64,000 bases of DNA. Origin: Tolumonas osonensis (lineage in GTDB: Bacteria > Pseudomonadota > Gammaproteobacteria > Enterobacterales > Aeromonadaceae). The position numbers were made by a program, and so were the translations under genes. Location: assembly GCF_014202415.1 (NCBI RefSeq), contig NZ_JACHGR010000003.1:186001-250000 (forward strand), in the 5' to 3' direction. The notes under the pieces were generated by a model. That model saw only the letters and a program-made list of their open reading frames with translations. It had not been told where the DNA came from and did not search any database. The stretch's first letter is position 1, and each line of letters starts with the position of its first letter. Of this stretch, positions 27,052-36,226 are shown piece by piece.

Positions 27052-28266
27052 ATGTCTGGCGTATTGGCGATGATTTTGGCAGGTGGCGAAGGCACCCGGT
27101 TACAACCACTGACTGTATCGCGTAGTAAACCTGCTGTTCCTTTCGGAGGCAGCTATCGTCTTGTAGACTTCGTACTGAACAATTTCATCAACTCAGACAT
27201 GCTGCGTATTTATGTATTAACGCAGTTCAAATCACAATCTCTCTATCTGCATCTGAAAAAAGGCTGGAACCTGACTGGGATCAGCGGGCGTTTCATTGAC
27301 CCGATTCCGGCGCAGATGCGCATGGGAAAACGCTGGTATGATGGCACTGCTGATGCGATCTATCAGAACATTGGTTTTATTGAAGAAAGCAGTCCGGAAC
27401 ATGTATGTATTTTCGGCAGCGACCATATCTACAAAATGGATATCCGTCAGATGGTGGAATTTCACAAGGAAAAACAGGCTGTTCTGACTGTAGCTGCAAT
27501 CCGGGTTCCTATCGCCGAAGCTTCCGCTTTTGGTGTGATTGAAGTTGATGAAGACGGCCGGATGATTGGTTTTGAAGAAAAACCGAAAAATCCTAAATCT
27601 ATTCCGGGTGATCCTGATTTTGCATTGGCATCAATGGGTAACTATGTCTTTGAAACCAATACATTGTTAAGTGAATTAACCGCTGACGCTGAAAAAGATA
27701 ATTCCACTCATGACTTTGGCCGTGACATTATTCCCGGACTGTATCCGCACGCCCCTGTGTATGTCTATGATTTCAGTGTGAATCAGATCGAAGGGGAAAA
27801 AGGTGCTTACTGGCGTGATGTTGGTACTATCGATTCATACTGGCAGTCACATATGGATCTGGTCAGCGATAACCCACCATTCTCTCTGTATAACCGGAAA
27901 TGGCCATTACATACTTTTTATCCGCCATTGCCACCAGCGACATTCATTGATACCGCCGCTTACAAAACCAATGTATCCCAATCACTGATTTCAGCCGGTT
28001 GTTACATTCAGGGTAGCCGGATAAACCGCAGTATTCTCGGATTCCGTTGCAACATCGCATCTGGCTCGGACATCAGTGAATCGATCTTCCTGGGTGATGT
28101 GAAAATTGGCGAAGGCTGCAAGATTCGCCGGGCGATCATTGATAAACAGGTAGAAATCGCTCCCGGTACAGTAATTGGTGAGAATCTTGCCTATGACCGC
28201 CAGCGTTTCACTGTATCAGAGGGTGGTATCGTTGTTATCCCGAAAGGGGCTAGGGTTGGTTTCTGA
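27052..28266 (+). CDS. glgC: Glucose-1-phosphate adenylyltransferase
   Basis: Makes ADP-glucose from glucose-1-phosphate and ATP, the controlled step of bacterial glycogen synthesis. The 404-residue protein has the nucleotidyltransferase signature AGGEGTRLQPLT at residues 10-21, the PAVPFGGSYRLVDF segment, GSDHIYKMD with the catalytic Asp, FEEKP with the sugar-phosphate-binding Lys, and a C-terminal left-handed beta-helix (ISAGCYIQGSRINRSILG). It is slightly shorter at the N-terminus than E. coli GlgC (431). glgA starts 3 bases after its stop. Confidence 0.96.
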   Translation: MSGVLAMILAGGEGTRLQPLTVSRSKPAVPFGGSYRLVDFVLNNFINSDMLRIYVLTQFKSQSLYLHLKKGWNLTGISGRFIDPIPAQMRMGKRWYDGTADAIYQNIGFIEESSPEHVCIFGSDHIYKMDIRQMVEFHKEKQAVLTVAAIRVPIAEASAFGVIEVDEDGRMIGFEEKPKNPKSIPGDPDFALASMGNYVFETNTLLSELTADAEKDNSTHDFGRDIIPGLYPHAPVYVYDFSVNQIEGEKGAYWRDVGTIDSYWQSHMDLVSDNPPFSLYNRKWPLHTFYPPLPPATFIDTAAYKTNVSQSLISAGCYIQGSRINRSILGFRCNIASGSDISESIFLGDVKIGEGCKIRRAIIDKQVEIAPGTVIGENLAYDRQRFTVSEGGIVVIPKGARVGF

Positions 28267-28269
28267 TAA

Positions 28270-29718
28270 ATGAATATATTGTTTATAGCTTCTGAAGTAG
28301 AAAGCTTCGTCAAAACAGGGGGCCTGGCGGATGTCGCCAAGGCTCTTCCTCTTGAACTGAAACGGGCGGGTCATGATGTCAGAATCATCATTCCCGGCTA
28401 CAGTGCTATCGCGCAACGGGAACATGGTCCGATTGTAACGGGCGGCACGCTGTCAACCGAACCGCAGTATGTTGATGTACCGTATGAGATCCGTCAGTTA
28501 CACCTGGCTGATATCCCGTTATATCTGGTTGAAAACAAACACTATTTTGAAAGACCAAGTCTGTACGGCGAGAATAACAATGCCTATGCGGATAACGGCG
28601 AACGTTTCGCCTTTTTCTCGGCGGCGGCCCTGCAGGCAACGGAACAATTAGGCTTCCGGCCCGACATTGTCCATTGTAATGACTGGCATACGGCACTTGT
28701 GCCTATGTTATTGAAAACCCGCTTTGGTCAGAATTCGTTTTTTGCTCAGACCAAAAGCGTTATTACGATTCATAACGGGGCTTTTCAGGGGATCTGTGAA
28801 CGCGGCCAGCTCTGGGCGTTACCTGAAATCCGGAATGCTGCTAATGATGCTATCTATCAGGGTCCCTACTACGTTAATTTCCTGAAATGCGGTGTTTTAT
28901 ACGCGGATAAGATCAACGCAGTCAGCCCGACGTATGCCAGAGAACTCATGTCTTATCTTGGTGGTCATGGCATGGCAAAACATTTTCAGGATCGGTCGGC
29001 AGATATTTGCGGCATTATCAACGGCTGTGATTACAACGACTGGGATCCGTCCACCGATCATCTGATCCCGGCTCGCTATCATGTTGATGATTTGCAGGGT
29101 AAAGCCGAATGCAAACGACAGTTACAGCAGCGGGCTAATCTGCCGGTTTGTGATCTGCCTGTATTTGGCATGGTGTGTCGCCTGACTGAGCAAAAAGGGC
29201 TTCACTATTTACTGCCAATATTAGCCAAGTTCCTGGTGCATAATGTTCAGGTGGTTGTAGTGGGTTCCGGTGATCCGGTGCTGGCACAAAGACTGGAAGC
29301 GATTGCCCAGCAATTTCCGCAAAAATTTGTCTTTTTCAATGCGCATAGCAATGAACTGGCTCATCTGGTGGAAGCTGGCAGTGACTTTTTCATGATGCCA
29401 TCTCAGTTTGAACCATGCGGTTTAAACCAGATGTACAGTCTGGCATACGGTACTTTGCCAATCGTTCGAGCAGTGGGCGGATTAAAGGATACGGTTACCG
29501 ATTATGATCAGAATCCGGCACAGGCAACGGGTTTTGTCTTTGAGGAACCGGAACCGCATGATCTGCTGAACATATTACGCCGAGCATTACTGCTTTATGT
29601 GCAAGATCCGCATGAATTCCGCAGAATTCAGCGGAATGCCATGTTAACCCGGTACTTATGGTCAGATTCTGTCCATGAATATGAAGATATGTACCGTAAA
29701 GCGTTAGGCTGGCAGTAA
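28270..29718 (+). CDS. glgA: Glycogen synthase (ADP-glucose)
   Basis: A GT5 family retaining glucosyltransferase that elongates alpha-1,4-glucan. The 482-residue protein begins with MNILFIASEVESFVKTGGLADVAKALP, which includes the ADP-glucose-binding KTGGL (residues 15-19). It also has HNGAFQG, the linker region with INGCDYNDWDP, and the C-terminal PSQFEPCGLNQMYSLAYGTLPIVRAVGGL nucleotide-binding motif. It is coupled to glgC with 3 bases between. No branching enzyme or phosphorylase gene is in the window. Confidence 0.96.
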   Translation: MNILFIASEVESFVKTGGLADVAKALPLELKRAGHDVRIIIPGYSAIAQREHGPIVTGGTLSTEPQYVDVPYEIRQLHLADIPLYLVENKHYFERPSLYGENNNAYADNGERFAFFSAAALQATEQLGFRPDIVHCNDWHTALVPMLLKTRFGQNSFFAQTKSVITIHNGAFQGICERGQLWALPEIRNAANDAIYQGPYYVNFLKCGVLYADKINAVSPTYARELMSYLGGHGMAKHFQDRSADICGIINGCDYNDWDPSTDHLIPARYHVDDLQGKAECKRQLQQRANLPVCDLPVFGMVCRLTEQKGLHYLLPILAKFLVHNVQVVVVGSGDPVLAQRLEAIAQQFPQKFVFFNAHSNELAHLVEAGSDFFMMPSQFEPCGLNQMYSLAYGTLPIVRAVGGLKDTVTDYDQNPAQATGFVFEEPEPHDLLNILRRALLLYVQDPHEFRRIQRNAMLTRYLWSDSVHEYEDMYRKALGWQ

Positions 29719-29777
29719 TTAATTGATGAAAAACAGAGCGATCTAACCAATTTCTCTGTTTTTCTTCTTTTTGACAG

Positions 29778-29805
29778 TTGACGCAGGGTCAGGAATCGGT
29801 AGAAT
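29778..29805 (+). promoter_or_regulatory. Promoter of the tRNA-Leu cluster
   Basis: TTGACG (29778-29783), 16-base spacer, TAGAAT (29800-29805), then a GC-rich discriminator GCCGGCCC. A GC-rich discriminator is typical of stable-RNA promoters under stringent control. An overlapping TTGACA at 29771 is spaced too far from the -10. Confidence 0.6.
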
Positions 29806-29817
29806 GCCGGCCCAGAT

Positions 29818-29902
29818 GCGAAGGTGGCGGAATTGGTAGACGCGCTAGCTTCAGGTGTTAGTGCCTTCGGGTGTGAGGGTTCGAGTCCCTCCTTTCGCAC
29901 CA
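29818..29902 (+). tRNA. tRNA-Leu (anticodon CAG), copy 1
   Basis: An 85-base class II tRNA: acceptor stem GCGAAGG/CTTTCGC, D arm with GGAATTGGTAGAC, anticodon stem CTAGC/GTTAG enclosing loop TTCAGGT (anticodon CAG), a long variable arm TGCCTTCGGGTG, T arm GAGGGTTCGAGTCCCTC, discriminator A and encoded CCA. It reads CUG codons. Confidence 0.97.
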
Positions 29903-29942
29903 ATCATGCTGCTGACAGCATGTAAATACAGTCAGACACAGT

Positions 29943-30027
29943 GCGAGGGTGGCGGAATTGGTAGACGCGCTAGCTTCAGGTGTTAGTGCCTTCGGGTGTG
30001 AGGGTTCGAGTCCCTCCTCTCGCACCA
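29943..30027 (+). tRNA. tRNA-Leu (anticodon CAG), copy 2
   Basis: Identical to copy 1 except that acceptor-stem positions are changed to GCGAGGG/CTCTCGC, so base pairing is kept by compensating changes. The preceding spacer (40 bases) contains the stem CATGCTG/CAGCATG, a likely processing hairpin. Encoded CCA present. Confidence 0.97.
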
Positions 30028-30072
30028 AATCATGCTGCTGACAGCATGTAAATACAGTCAGAGACAATCAGT

Positions 30073-30157
30073 GCGAAGGTGGCGGAATTGGTAGACGCGC
30101 TAGCTTCAGGTGTTAGTGCCTTCGGGTGTGAGGGTTCGAGTCCCTCCTTTCGCACCA
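30073..30157 (+). tRNA. tRNA-Leu (anticodon CAG), copy 3
   Basis: Same sequence as copy 1. The 45-base spacer before it repeats the spacer between copies 1 and 2, including the CATGCTG/CAGCATG stem, showing that tRNA plus spacer was duplicated as a unit. Encoded CCA present. Confidence 0.97.
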
Positions 30158-30166
30158 AATTCTTCG

Positions 30167-30202
30167 AAAAAGCACACAGCTCACAAGGCAGTGTGCTTTT
30201 TT
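30167..30202 (+). terminator. Terminator of the tRNA-Leu cluster
   Basis: 10-bp stem AAAAGCACAC/GTGTGCTTTT with a 14-base loop, running into a total of six T. It begins 9 bases after the CCA of copy 3. Confidence 0.82.
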
Positions 30203-30325
30203 GTTATATGCGCTATTTGTTAATTCGCTGCCCGCTAAAAACCACATCTGTTACGAAAATCCGAAGACAAGCGTGACAACCGATTTAGTGGGTAACCGGC
30301 TATCACCCCTGTCTCCGGATAATCA

Positions 30326-31669
30326 TTAATTTCTTGTCAGCTGGACGACCGTTTCAACATGCATGGAATGTGGGAACATATCAACCGGTTGTACTTTCCT
30401 GATGCTGTACCCGGCCTGCTGCAGAACAACCAGATCTCTGGCCAGTGAATCCGGGTCACAGGAAACATAAACAATCCGTTCAGGTTTCATGGCCGCCATG
30501 GTATTCAGTACCGCCAGATCACATCCCTTACGCGGAGGATCAACGACGACAACATTTGCCCGGGCGCCCTGTGTATAGAGTGCGGGAACAACTTCTTCCG
30601 CTTTCCCGGTATAGAATTCCGTATTATCAAGATGGTTCCGTCGTGCGTTATTGCGTGCATCCTCGATTGCCTGCGCGACCACTTCAATACCGATCACCTT
30701 CTTTGCTTCCTGTGCCAGATACAGGGAGATAGTGCCGATCCCGCAATAAATATCAAACACTGTTTCGTCACCGGTTAGCTCGGCAAAACGCAATGCGGTC
30801 GCATACAACTGGTCGGTTTGCTGCGGGTTGACCTGATAGAACGAATGCGCAGAGATGCTGAAGGTCAACCCATGCAATTCATCTTCGATTGCGTCAGTGC
30901 CATCACACACCCGTTGCTGAGCGCCTAAAATCCGGTTCACTCGCTCCGGATTAACATTGTGAATCACGCTGTCAATCTTGCCGCAGGCTTGCAGGTAATG
31001 GAGTAATTCGGCTTCACCGGGGAGTTGCTCGGTTAAGGTCACCAGCACCACCATACAGGCGTCGGTTTTAAAGCCATGACGGATCATGACATAACGCAGG
31101 CAACCGGTATGGTTCGCTTCATCGTAACCGGCGATGTTCAGATCTTTCATCCATTGCCGGATAGCCATAATGATGTCTGTTGTTTGCGGGTGCTGAACCG
31201 GACAGGCTGCGATATCAATGACCTGGTGACTGTTCTTACGATAAAACCCGATTTGAGGTTCGCCATTTTCGCTGCGCACGGCATACACAGCCTTATTACG
31301 AAATGCCAGCGGCTCTGACATCCCCAGGCAAGGTTCAACAGGCACAAAGATACCCTTGCGCTGCAAGGCTGCTGTCACCTGCTGCTGTTTCAGTTGCAGT
31401 TGTCCGGCATAGGCCAGATGCGATAACTGGCAACCACCACATTCCGCATACTGACAGTGAGGTGGAACACGCTGCGGATGAGGCTGGAGCACCTGCAGTA
31501 ATTCGCCCTGGGCATATTTCGGTTTAATACCGTGTAATGCGACACTCACTTCTTCTTCGGGCAATGTATCCGGTATGAATACTTTGCGTCCGTGCCAGTC
31601 GGCAATACCATCGCCCTTTTCAGAAAGCGCAGTGACAGAAAGAGTAATGGGTTGCCCGGAATGTGGCAT
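30326..31669 (-). CDS. 23S rRNA (uracil-C5)-methyltransferase, RlmD/RlmCD family
   Basis: A 447-residue AdoMet-dependent m5U methyltransferase. It has an N-terminal TRAM domain (about 5-62) and [4Fe-4S] cysteines C72, C77, C80 and C156 (spacing C-x4-C-x2-C rather than the C-x5-C-x2-C of E. coli RlmD). AdoMet binding is at DIYCGIGTISLYLA (306-319), DPPRKGCD is at 377-384, and the catalytic Cys404 is in YVSCDPDSLARDL. The wording (IGFYRKNSHQVIDI, YCGIGTISLYLA, EVVAQAIEDARNNA) is closer to Gram-positive RumA/RlmCD enzymes than to E. coli RlmD, so the target may be U1939, U747 or both. I leave the gene symbol open. Confidence 0.88.
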   Translation of the reverse strand: MPHSGQPITLSVTALSEKGDGIADWHGRKVFIPDTLPEEEVSVALHGIKPKYAQGELLQVLQPHPQRVPPHCQYAECGGCQLSHLAYAGQLQLKQQQVTAALQRKGIFVPVEPCLGMSEPLAFRNKAVYAVRSENGEPQIGFYRKNSHQVIDIAACPVQHPQTTDIIMAIRQWMKDLNIAGYDEANHTGCLRYVMIRHGFKTDACMVVLVTLTEQLPGEAELLHYLQACGKIDSVIHNVNPERVNRILGAQQRVCDGTDAIEDELHGLTFSISAHSFYQVNPQQTDQLYATALRFAELTGDETVFDIYCGIGTISLYLAQEAKKVIGIEVVAQAIEDARNNARRNHLDNTEFYTGKAEEVVPALYTQGARANVVVVDPPRKGCDLAVLNTMAAMKPERIVYVSCDPDSLARDLVVLQQAGYSIRKVQPVDMFPHSMHVETVVQLTRN

Positions 31670-31775
31670 GGTGGCTCCGACGTGATGACAAAAATCAGGT
31701 CGGTCATTTTAGCGAAATGTACCCGTCGGAAGAAGAAAAAGCCGGAAAATGTTCCGGCTTTGGCAGACAACGGGT

Positions 31776-32756
31776 TTATGCGGCGATAAACCGGTAGCGG
31801 GTTTGATGGTGGTAAGTGTTTCCTGGTAACAGCCAGGGATCGCCCAGTTCAGGCCGACCGGGACTATCAGGTAACAGCTGGGCCTCCAGACAGATACCTT
31901 CATAGTCTTGATATAGCGTCCCATCACGGGAAGGCGCACCGTCCAGATAGTTGCCGGTATAAATCTGTATTCCGGGCTGATTGGTAAACACTTCCATGGT
32001 CAGTCTGGCATCTGCAGACGTCAGACGGGCAGCGGCTTCCTGAGCATCTGAATCGAGCAGATAACAGTGATCAAAACCTTTCGCCGTGACCAATTGCGGA
32101 TGGCTCAGCCATTGCTCTTTCAGACAACGGGACTGCCGCAAATCCAGGGCCGCCTCGACAGGTTGCGGCGCGGAACTCAGCGGAATTCCCATCGCATCGA
32201 TCGGCAGATAGCGGCTGGCATTAACCATCAGGTCATGCTCCCTGACATCGCCGCGTTTACCATCCAGATTGAAATAACCATGACAAGTCAGATTCACCGG
32301 GCACGCTTTAGAGACCGTAGCCTGAATATCAATCAGTACATCGTTGTTTTCTAACGCATAGGTCAGCGTGACATCGCACTCGCCCGGAAAACCCTGGTCA
32401 CCATCGGCAGAATGCAGTGACAAGGTCACTTTATCTTGCTGCAAACTGACAATGGACCATTCTCTGCGATCAAAGCCATCCTTGCCGCCATGCAGGCAGT
32501 TTTCGCCCTGACTGGCAACCAGATGATAGGTTTCCCCCTGGTAGTGGATAACCGAATTGGCAATGCGGTTGGCAAAACGCCCTACCATGGCATTCAGGTA
32601 AACCTGCTGCCGGAGATAATCTTCCGGTTTGCAACCTAACAGGACCTCCCGTTGTTCATCGCCAACGGGAACAGTCAGTGACAACAGGGCGGCGCCTGTC
32701 GTCATCAGTTTCAGTTGCATACCTGATTCATTCGTCAGTGTTATCAGTTGTGTCAT
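31776..32756 (-). CDS. galM: Aldose 1-epimerase (mutarotase)
   Basis: Converts beta-D-galactose to the alpha anomer used by GalK. The 326-residue beta-sandwich protein has NAMVGRFANRIANS with the conserved NxxGRxANRI motif, NCLHGGKDGFDRREW with the catalytic His, LTCHGYFNLDG with the second His, and QIYTGNYLDG; a conserved Glu lies in YEGICLEAQLLPDSP. It is the last gene of galETKM, 12 bases after galK. Confidence 0.95.
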   Translation of the reverse strand: MTQLITLTNESGMQLKLMTTGAALLSLTVPVGDEQREVLLGCKPEDYLRQQVYLNAMVGRFANRIANSVIHYQGETYHLVASQGENCLHGGKDGFDRREWSIVSLQQDKVTLSLHSADGDQGFPGECDVTLTYALENNDVLIDIQATVSKACPVNLTCHGYFNLDGKRGDVREHDLMVNASRYLPIDAMGIPLSSAPQPVEAALDLRQSRCLKEQWLSHPQLVTAKGFDHCYLLDSDAQEAAARLTSADARLTMEVFTNQPGIQIYTGNYLDGAPSRDGTLYQDYEGICLEAQLLPDSPGRPELGDPWLLPGNTYHHQTRYRFIAA

Positions 32757-32768
32757 TATTCTCTCCGC

Positions 32769-33923
32769 CTAAAACGTGCCGGCACCATCACTGGCTTTGC
32801 AGACATAGCAGGTCGGTTTCAGGCCGGTTTTGGCAGGATACTCTGCTTCCACTGCCGCAATCACGGCATCAACCTGAGCCGGACGCAACAGGGCAACCAC
32901 ACAGCCACCGAAACCACCACCGGTCATACGGGCACCACCATCGTTACCGATATGCTGTTGCAGGATCTCAACCAGTGTATCGATCGCCGGCACCGTGATC
33001 GCGAAGTCATCGCGCATGGAGATATGTGATTCCGCCATCAGGACACCCATTTTCTCCAGATCACCGGTTTCCAGGGCATCGGCCGCAGCCAGCGTACGTT
33101 CGTTTTCGGTGATGACATGACGGGCACGCTGATAGACCACCGGTTCCAGTTTGCCCTGCTCTGCCGCTTCCTGTAGTTGTTCCAGCGTGACATCGCGCAG
33201 TGCTTTGACACCGAAATGACGTGCCGCGGTTTCACACTGTTCGCGACGGGTGTTGTATTCGCTATCAACCAGACCACGTTTCACATTCGAGTGCACGATC
33301 AGGATTGCCAGATCTTCCGGCATTTTGACCAGACGGGTTTCCAGTGAGCGGCAATCCAGCAGCAAGGCATGATCTTTCTCGCCGCTGGCCGAGATCATCT
33401 GATCCATGATGCCGCAGTTACAGCCCACAAATTTGTTTTCTGCTTCCTGGCCGTTCAGCGCAATGGCTGCCGGTGTCAGGCCCAACTGATAGGCATCGTT
33501 AAATGCCTGTCCGATCGCGACTTCCAGCGAGGCAGATGAACTCAGGCCGGCGCCCTGCGGCACATTGCCGGAGACCACCATGTTCAAGCCTTTCAGGCTG
33601 AACCCTTTTTCCAGCAAATATTTCACTACGCCGCGGATATAGTTACTCCAGAGCTGGTCAGCATGCGCTTCGATCGGTTGTGACAGTGAAAACTCATCTT
33701 TCTGATTGGCATAATCGGCAGCCACGACCACCACTTTGTCATCATCCCGACGTTGCAGCGCCACGACCGTTTCATAGTCAATCGCGCAAGGCAGCACAAA
33801 CCCATCGTTATAGTCCGTGTGTTCACCGATCAGATTTACGCGCCCCGGTGCCCGGACGTAGAAATCCGGTTCACAACCAAAACTGCTCTGAAATACAGCG
33901 TGTACTTTTTCTTTTAATGACAT
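32769..33923 (-). CDS. galK: Galactokinase
   Basis: Phosphorylates alpha-D-galactose to galactose-1-phosphate. The 384-residue GHMP kinase has the galactokinase signature [22 protein letters not shown] (about residues 27-48), the ATP-binding [18 protein letters not shown] and the C-terminal [14 protein letters not shown] motif. It starts 12 bases after galT in the same operon. Confidence 0.97.
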   Translation of the reverse strand: MSLKEKVHAVFQSSFGCEPDFYVRAPGRVNLIGEHTDYNDGFVLPCAIDYETVVALQRRDDDKVVVVAADYANQKDEFSLSQPIEAHADQLWSNYIRGVVKYLLEKGFSLKGLNMVVSGNVPQGAGLSSSASLEVAIGQAFNDAYQLGLTPAAIALNGQEAENKFVGCNCGIMDQMISASGEKDHALLLDCRSLETRLVKMPEDLAILIVHSNVKRGLVDSEYNTRREQCETAARHFGVKALRDVTLEQLQEAAEQGKLEPVVYQRARHVITENERTLAAADALETGDLEKMGVLMAESHISMRDDFAITVPAIDTLVEILQQHIGNDGGARMTGGGFGGCVVALLRPAQVDAVIAAVEAEYPAKTGLKPTCYVCKASDGAGTF

Positions 33924-33935
33924 AGATATGTTTCC

Positions 33936-34973
33936 TTAAGCCTGTTCTTTGTAGTGAATGTCGCTCACGGCGCGTAAACGTTCTGCAGCCTGCTCTGGTG
34001 TCAGATCCCGCTGGGTTTCAGCCAGCATTTCATACCCCACCATAAATTTGCGGACGGTGGCGGAGCGCAGCAATGGCGGATAAAAATGTGCGTGTAACTG
34101 CCAGTGATCCATGTTGCCTTCCTGATGCGGTGCGCCATGCCATCCCATCGAGTACGGGAAAGAGCACTGGAACAGGTTGTCATAGCGGCTGGTCAGTTTT
34201 TTCAGTGCCAGGGCCAGATCCTGCTTCTGTTCATCACTGAGTTCGGTCAGGCGACGAACGTGCGTTTTCGGGAGCAGCAGCGTTTCGAAAGGCCAGGCAG
34301 CCCAGTAAGGCACGACGGCAATCCAGTGTTCTGTTTCCACCACGGTCCGTTCACCAGATTGCTGTTCCTTCTGCGCATATTGCAGCAACAGCGGCGCGCC
34401 TTTTTCAGCCAGCCACTGCTTCTGCGTCAATTCTTCACGTGCCAGCTCATTCGGCAGGAAGCTATTTGCCCAGATCTGGCCGTGCGGATGAGGATTGGAG
34501 CAGCCCATCGCCGCGCCTTTGTTCTCGAATACCTGCACCCACAGATAGTCTTTGGCCAGATCGGTAATTTGTTCACACCAGGTATCAATCACCTGACGGA
34601 TAGCCGGCACCGGCAATTCCGGCAGTGTTTTGCTGTGATCCGGTGAAAAACAGATCACGCGGCTGGTACCACGGGCCGACTGACTCTGGAATAAAGGATC
34701 TGCGGACGCCGGAGAATCCGGTGTGTCTGTCATTAAGGCCGCAAAATCGTTAGTGAAAACGAACGTACCCTTGTAATCCGGATTTTTCTCGCCATTCACC
34801 CGGGTATTACCGGCACAGAGATAGCAATCCGGATCATGGGCCGGACGATCATCCGGCGCGGCTTTTTCTACCTGTCCTTGCCACGGGCGTTTCGCCCGGT
34901 GCGGTGATACTAATACCCACTGTCCTGTCAGCGGATTGAAACGACGATGAGGATGGTCGATCGGGTTAAACAT
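33936..34973 (-). CDS. galT: Galactose-1-phosphate uridylyltransferase
   Basis: Transfers UMP from UDP-glucose to galactose-1-phosphate. The 345-residue HIT-superfamily protein has the catalytic HPHGQIW motif, N-terminal zinc-binding [12 protein letters not shown], and [23 protein letters not shown] at the start. It begins 3 bases after galE. Confidence 0.97.
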   Translation of the reverse strand: MFNPIDHPHRRFNPLTGQWVLVSPHRAKRPWQGQVEKAAPDDRPAHDPDCYLCAGNTRVNGEKNPDYKGTFVFTNDFAALMTDTPDSPASADPLFQSQSARGTSRVICFSPDHSKTLPELPVPAIRQVIDTWCEQITDLAKDYLWVQVFENKGAAMGCSNPHPHGQIWANSFLPNELAREELTQKQWLAEKGAPLLLQYAQKEQQSGERTVVETEHWIAVVPYWAAWPFETLLLPKTHVRRLTELSDEQKQDLALALKKLTSRYDNLFQCSFPYSMGWHGAPHQEGNMDHWQLHAHFYPPLLRSATVRKFMVGYEMLAETQRDLTPEQAAERLRAVSDIHYKEQA

Positions 34974-34976
34974 GTT

Positions 34977-35990
34977 TTATTCCTCGTATCCGTTCGGATT
35001 ATTTTTCTGCCAGCGCCAGCTGTCCCGGGTCATATCGTCCAGCGTTCGGGTGGCTTTCCAGCCCAGTTCACGCTCAGCTTTCGCCGGATCAGCCCAGCAT
35101 TCCGCAACATCGCCGGGGCGACGGTCGACAAGTTTGTAATTAATTTCCAGACCACAGGCGCGGGCAAAGGCATTGACCATTTCCAGCACACTGACGCCCT
35201 GCCCCGTGCCGAGGTTATAAATATGCAAGCCGGCCTGTTCGCCGCAGACCTGCCAGGCCTTGACGTGCCCTTCCGCCAGATCCATGACATGAATGTAATC
35301 ACGGACGCAGGTACCATCCTTCGTCGGATAATCATTGCCAAAGATGCTCAGACAATCCCGGCGGCCAATCGCGACCTGGGTGATGAAAGGCATCAGGTTA
35401 TTCGGAATACCCTGCGGATCTTCGCCCATCCGGCCTGATTCATGCGCACCAATCGGATTGAAATAACGCAGTAACGTGATGCTCCAGCGCGGATCGGCCT
35501 TCTGCATATCCTCCAGGATCTGTTCAATCATGAGTTTGGTTCGGCCATACGGGCTCATGGTGGAACGGGGAGAATCTTCCTGAATAGGTACGGTTTGCGG
35601 ATCGCCGTAAACCGTGGCAGAAGAACTGAAAATGAAGCGGTAACAACCGGCCCGGCGCATCGCCCCCAGCAGACTCAGCGTGCCGGAGATGTTGTTTTCG
35701 AAATATTCAAAAGGCTTTTGTGTGGATTCGCCGACAGCTTTTAATGCGGCGAAATGGATCACGCCAGCAATCTGCTGTTCCTGAAAAATACGATCTAATA
35801 ATGCAGGATCCCGGATATCGCCCTGATAAAACAGCGGACGTTTTCCTGAAATCTCTTCAATTCTGTCCAGGACAGATAACTTGCTGTTGCATAAGTTATC
35901 CAGAATGACCGGCTCCAAACCTGCGGACATTAAAGCCAGACAGGTATGACTGCCTATGTAACCTGTTCCGCCGGTAACCAGAATTTTCAT
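34977..35990 (-). CDS. galE: UDP-glucose 4-epimerase
   Basis: Interconverts UDP-galactose and UDP-glucose. A 337-residue short-chain dehydrogenase with N-terminal NAD-binding TGGTGYIGSH (residues 7-16), catalytic Ser-Tyr-Lys in SSSATVYGD and PYGRTKLMIE, and RYFNPIGAHESG. The start at 35990 (MKILVTGG) is chosen over the upstream Met at 36005 because it matches family N-termini. It heads galETKM and is divergent from the repressor gene, sharing an operator region. Confidence 0.97.
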   Translation of the reverse strand: MKILVTGGTGYIGSHTCLALMSAGLEPVILDNLCNSKLSVLDRIEEISGKRPLFYQGDIRDPALLDRIFQEQQIAGVIHFAALKAVGESTQKPFEYFENNISGTLSLLGAMRRAGCYRFIFSSSATVYGDPQTVPIQEDSPRSTMSPYGRTKLMIEQILEDMQKADPRWSITLLRYFNPIGAHESGRMGEDPQGIPNNLMPFITQVAIGRRDCLSIFGNDYPTKDGTCVRDYIHVMDLAEGHVKAWQVCGEQAGLHIYNLGTGQGVSVLEMVNAFARACGLEINYKLVDRRPGDVAECWADPAKAERELGWKATRTLDDMTRDSWRWQKNNPNGYEE

Positions 35991-36090
35991 GTTATCTCCT
36001 CTCAAGATAAGGCTAACCCTTGGTTGGTATATTTGTTATTCGCTAGTCTAGAAGAGAGTGAAAGGTCAGACTGTGATCTGACATACAAAA

Positions 36091-36104
36091 TGTAAACGTT
36101 TACA
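36091..36104. promoter_or_regulatory. Gal operator (perfect palindrome) in the galE/repressor intergenic region
   Basis: TGTAAACGTTTACA is a perfect 14-base palindrome matching the half-site pattern of the GalR/GalS operator (GTGKAANCGNTTNCAC). It lies between the divergent galE and repressor starts, so it can control both. A weak CRP-like element TGTGA-N6-ATACA is at 36072-36087. Confidence 0.75.
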
Positions 36105-36226
36105 CTTATTCCTGATTTATATCCTGTGATTAGTATGGATTAGTACTGGTGGCCGTATAACTATCCCTGTTATATTGCAGGCAGTTATGCATGAAAATTA
36201 CGCGTTCCGGATGAGAAATACGCATT

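Noticed and set aside
29818-30157. Near-identical tandem repeats at first sight like a repeat array
   Set aside because: Each repeat folds as a complete class II tRNA-Leu with encoded CCA, so it is a tRNA cluster and not a CRISPR or satellite.
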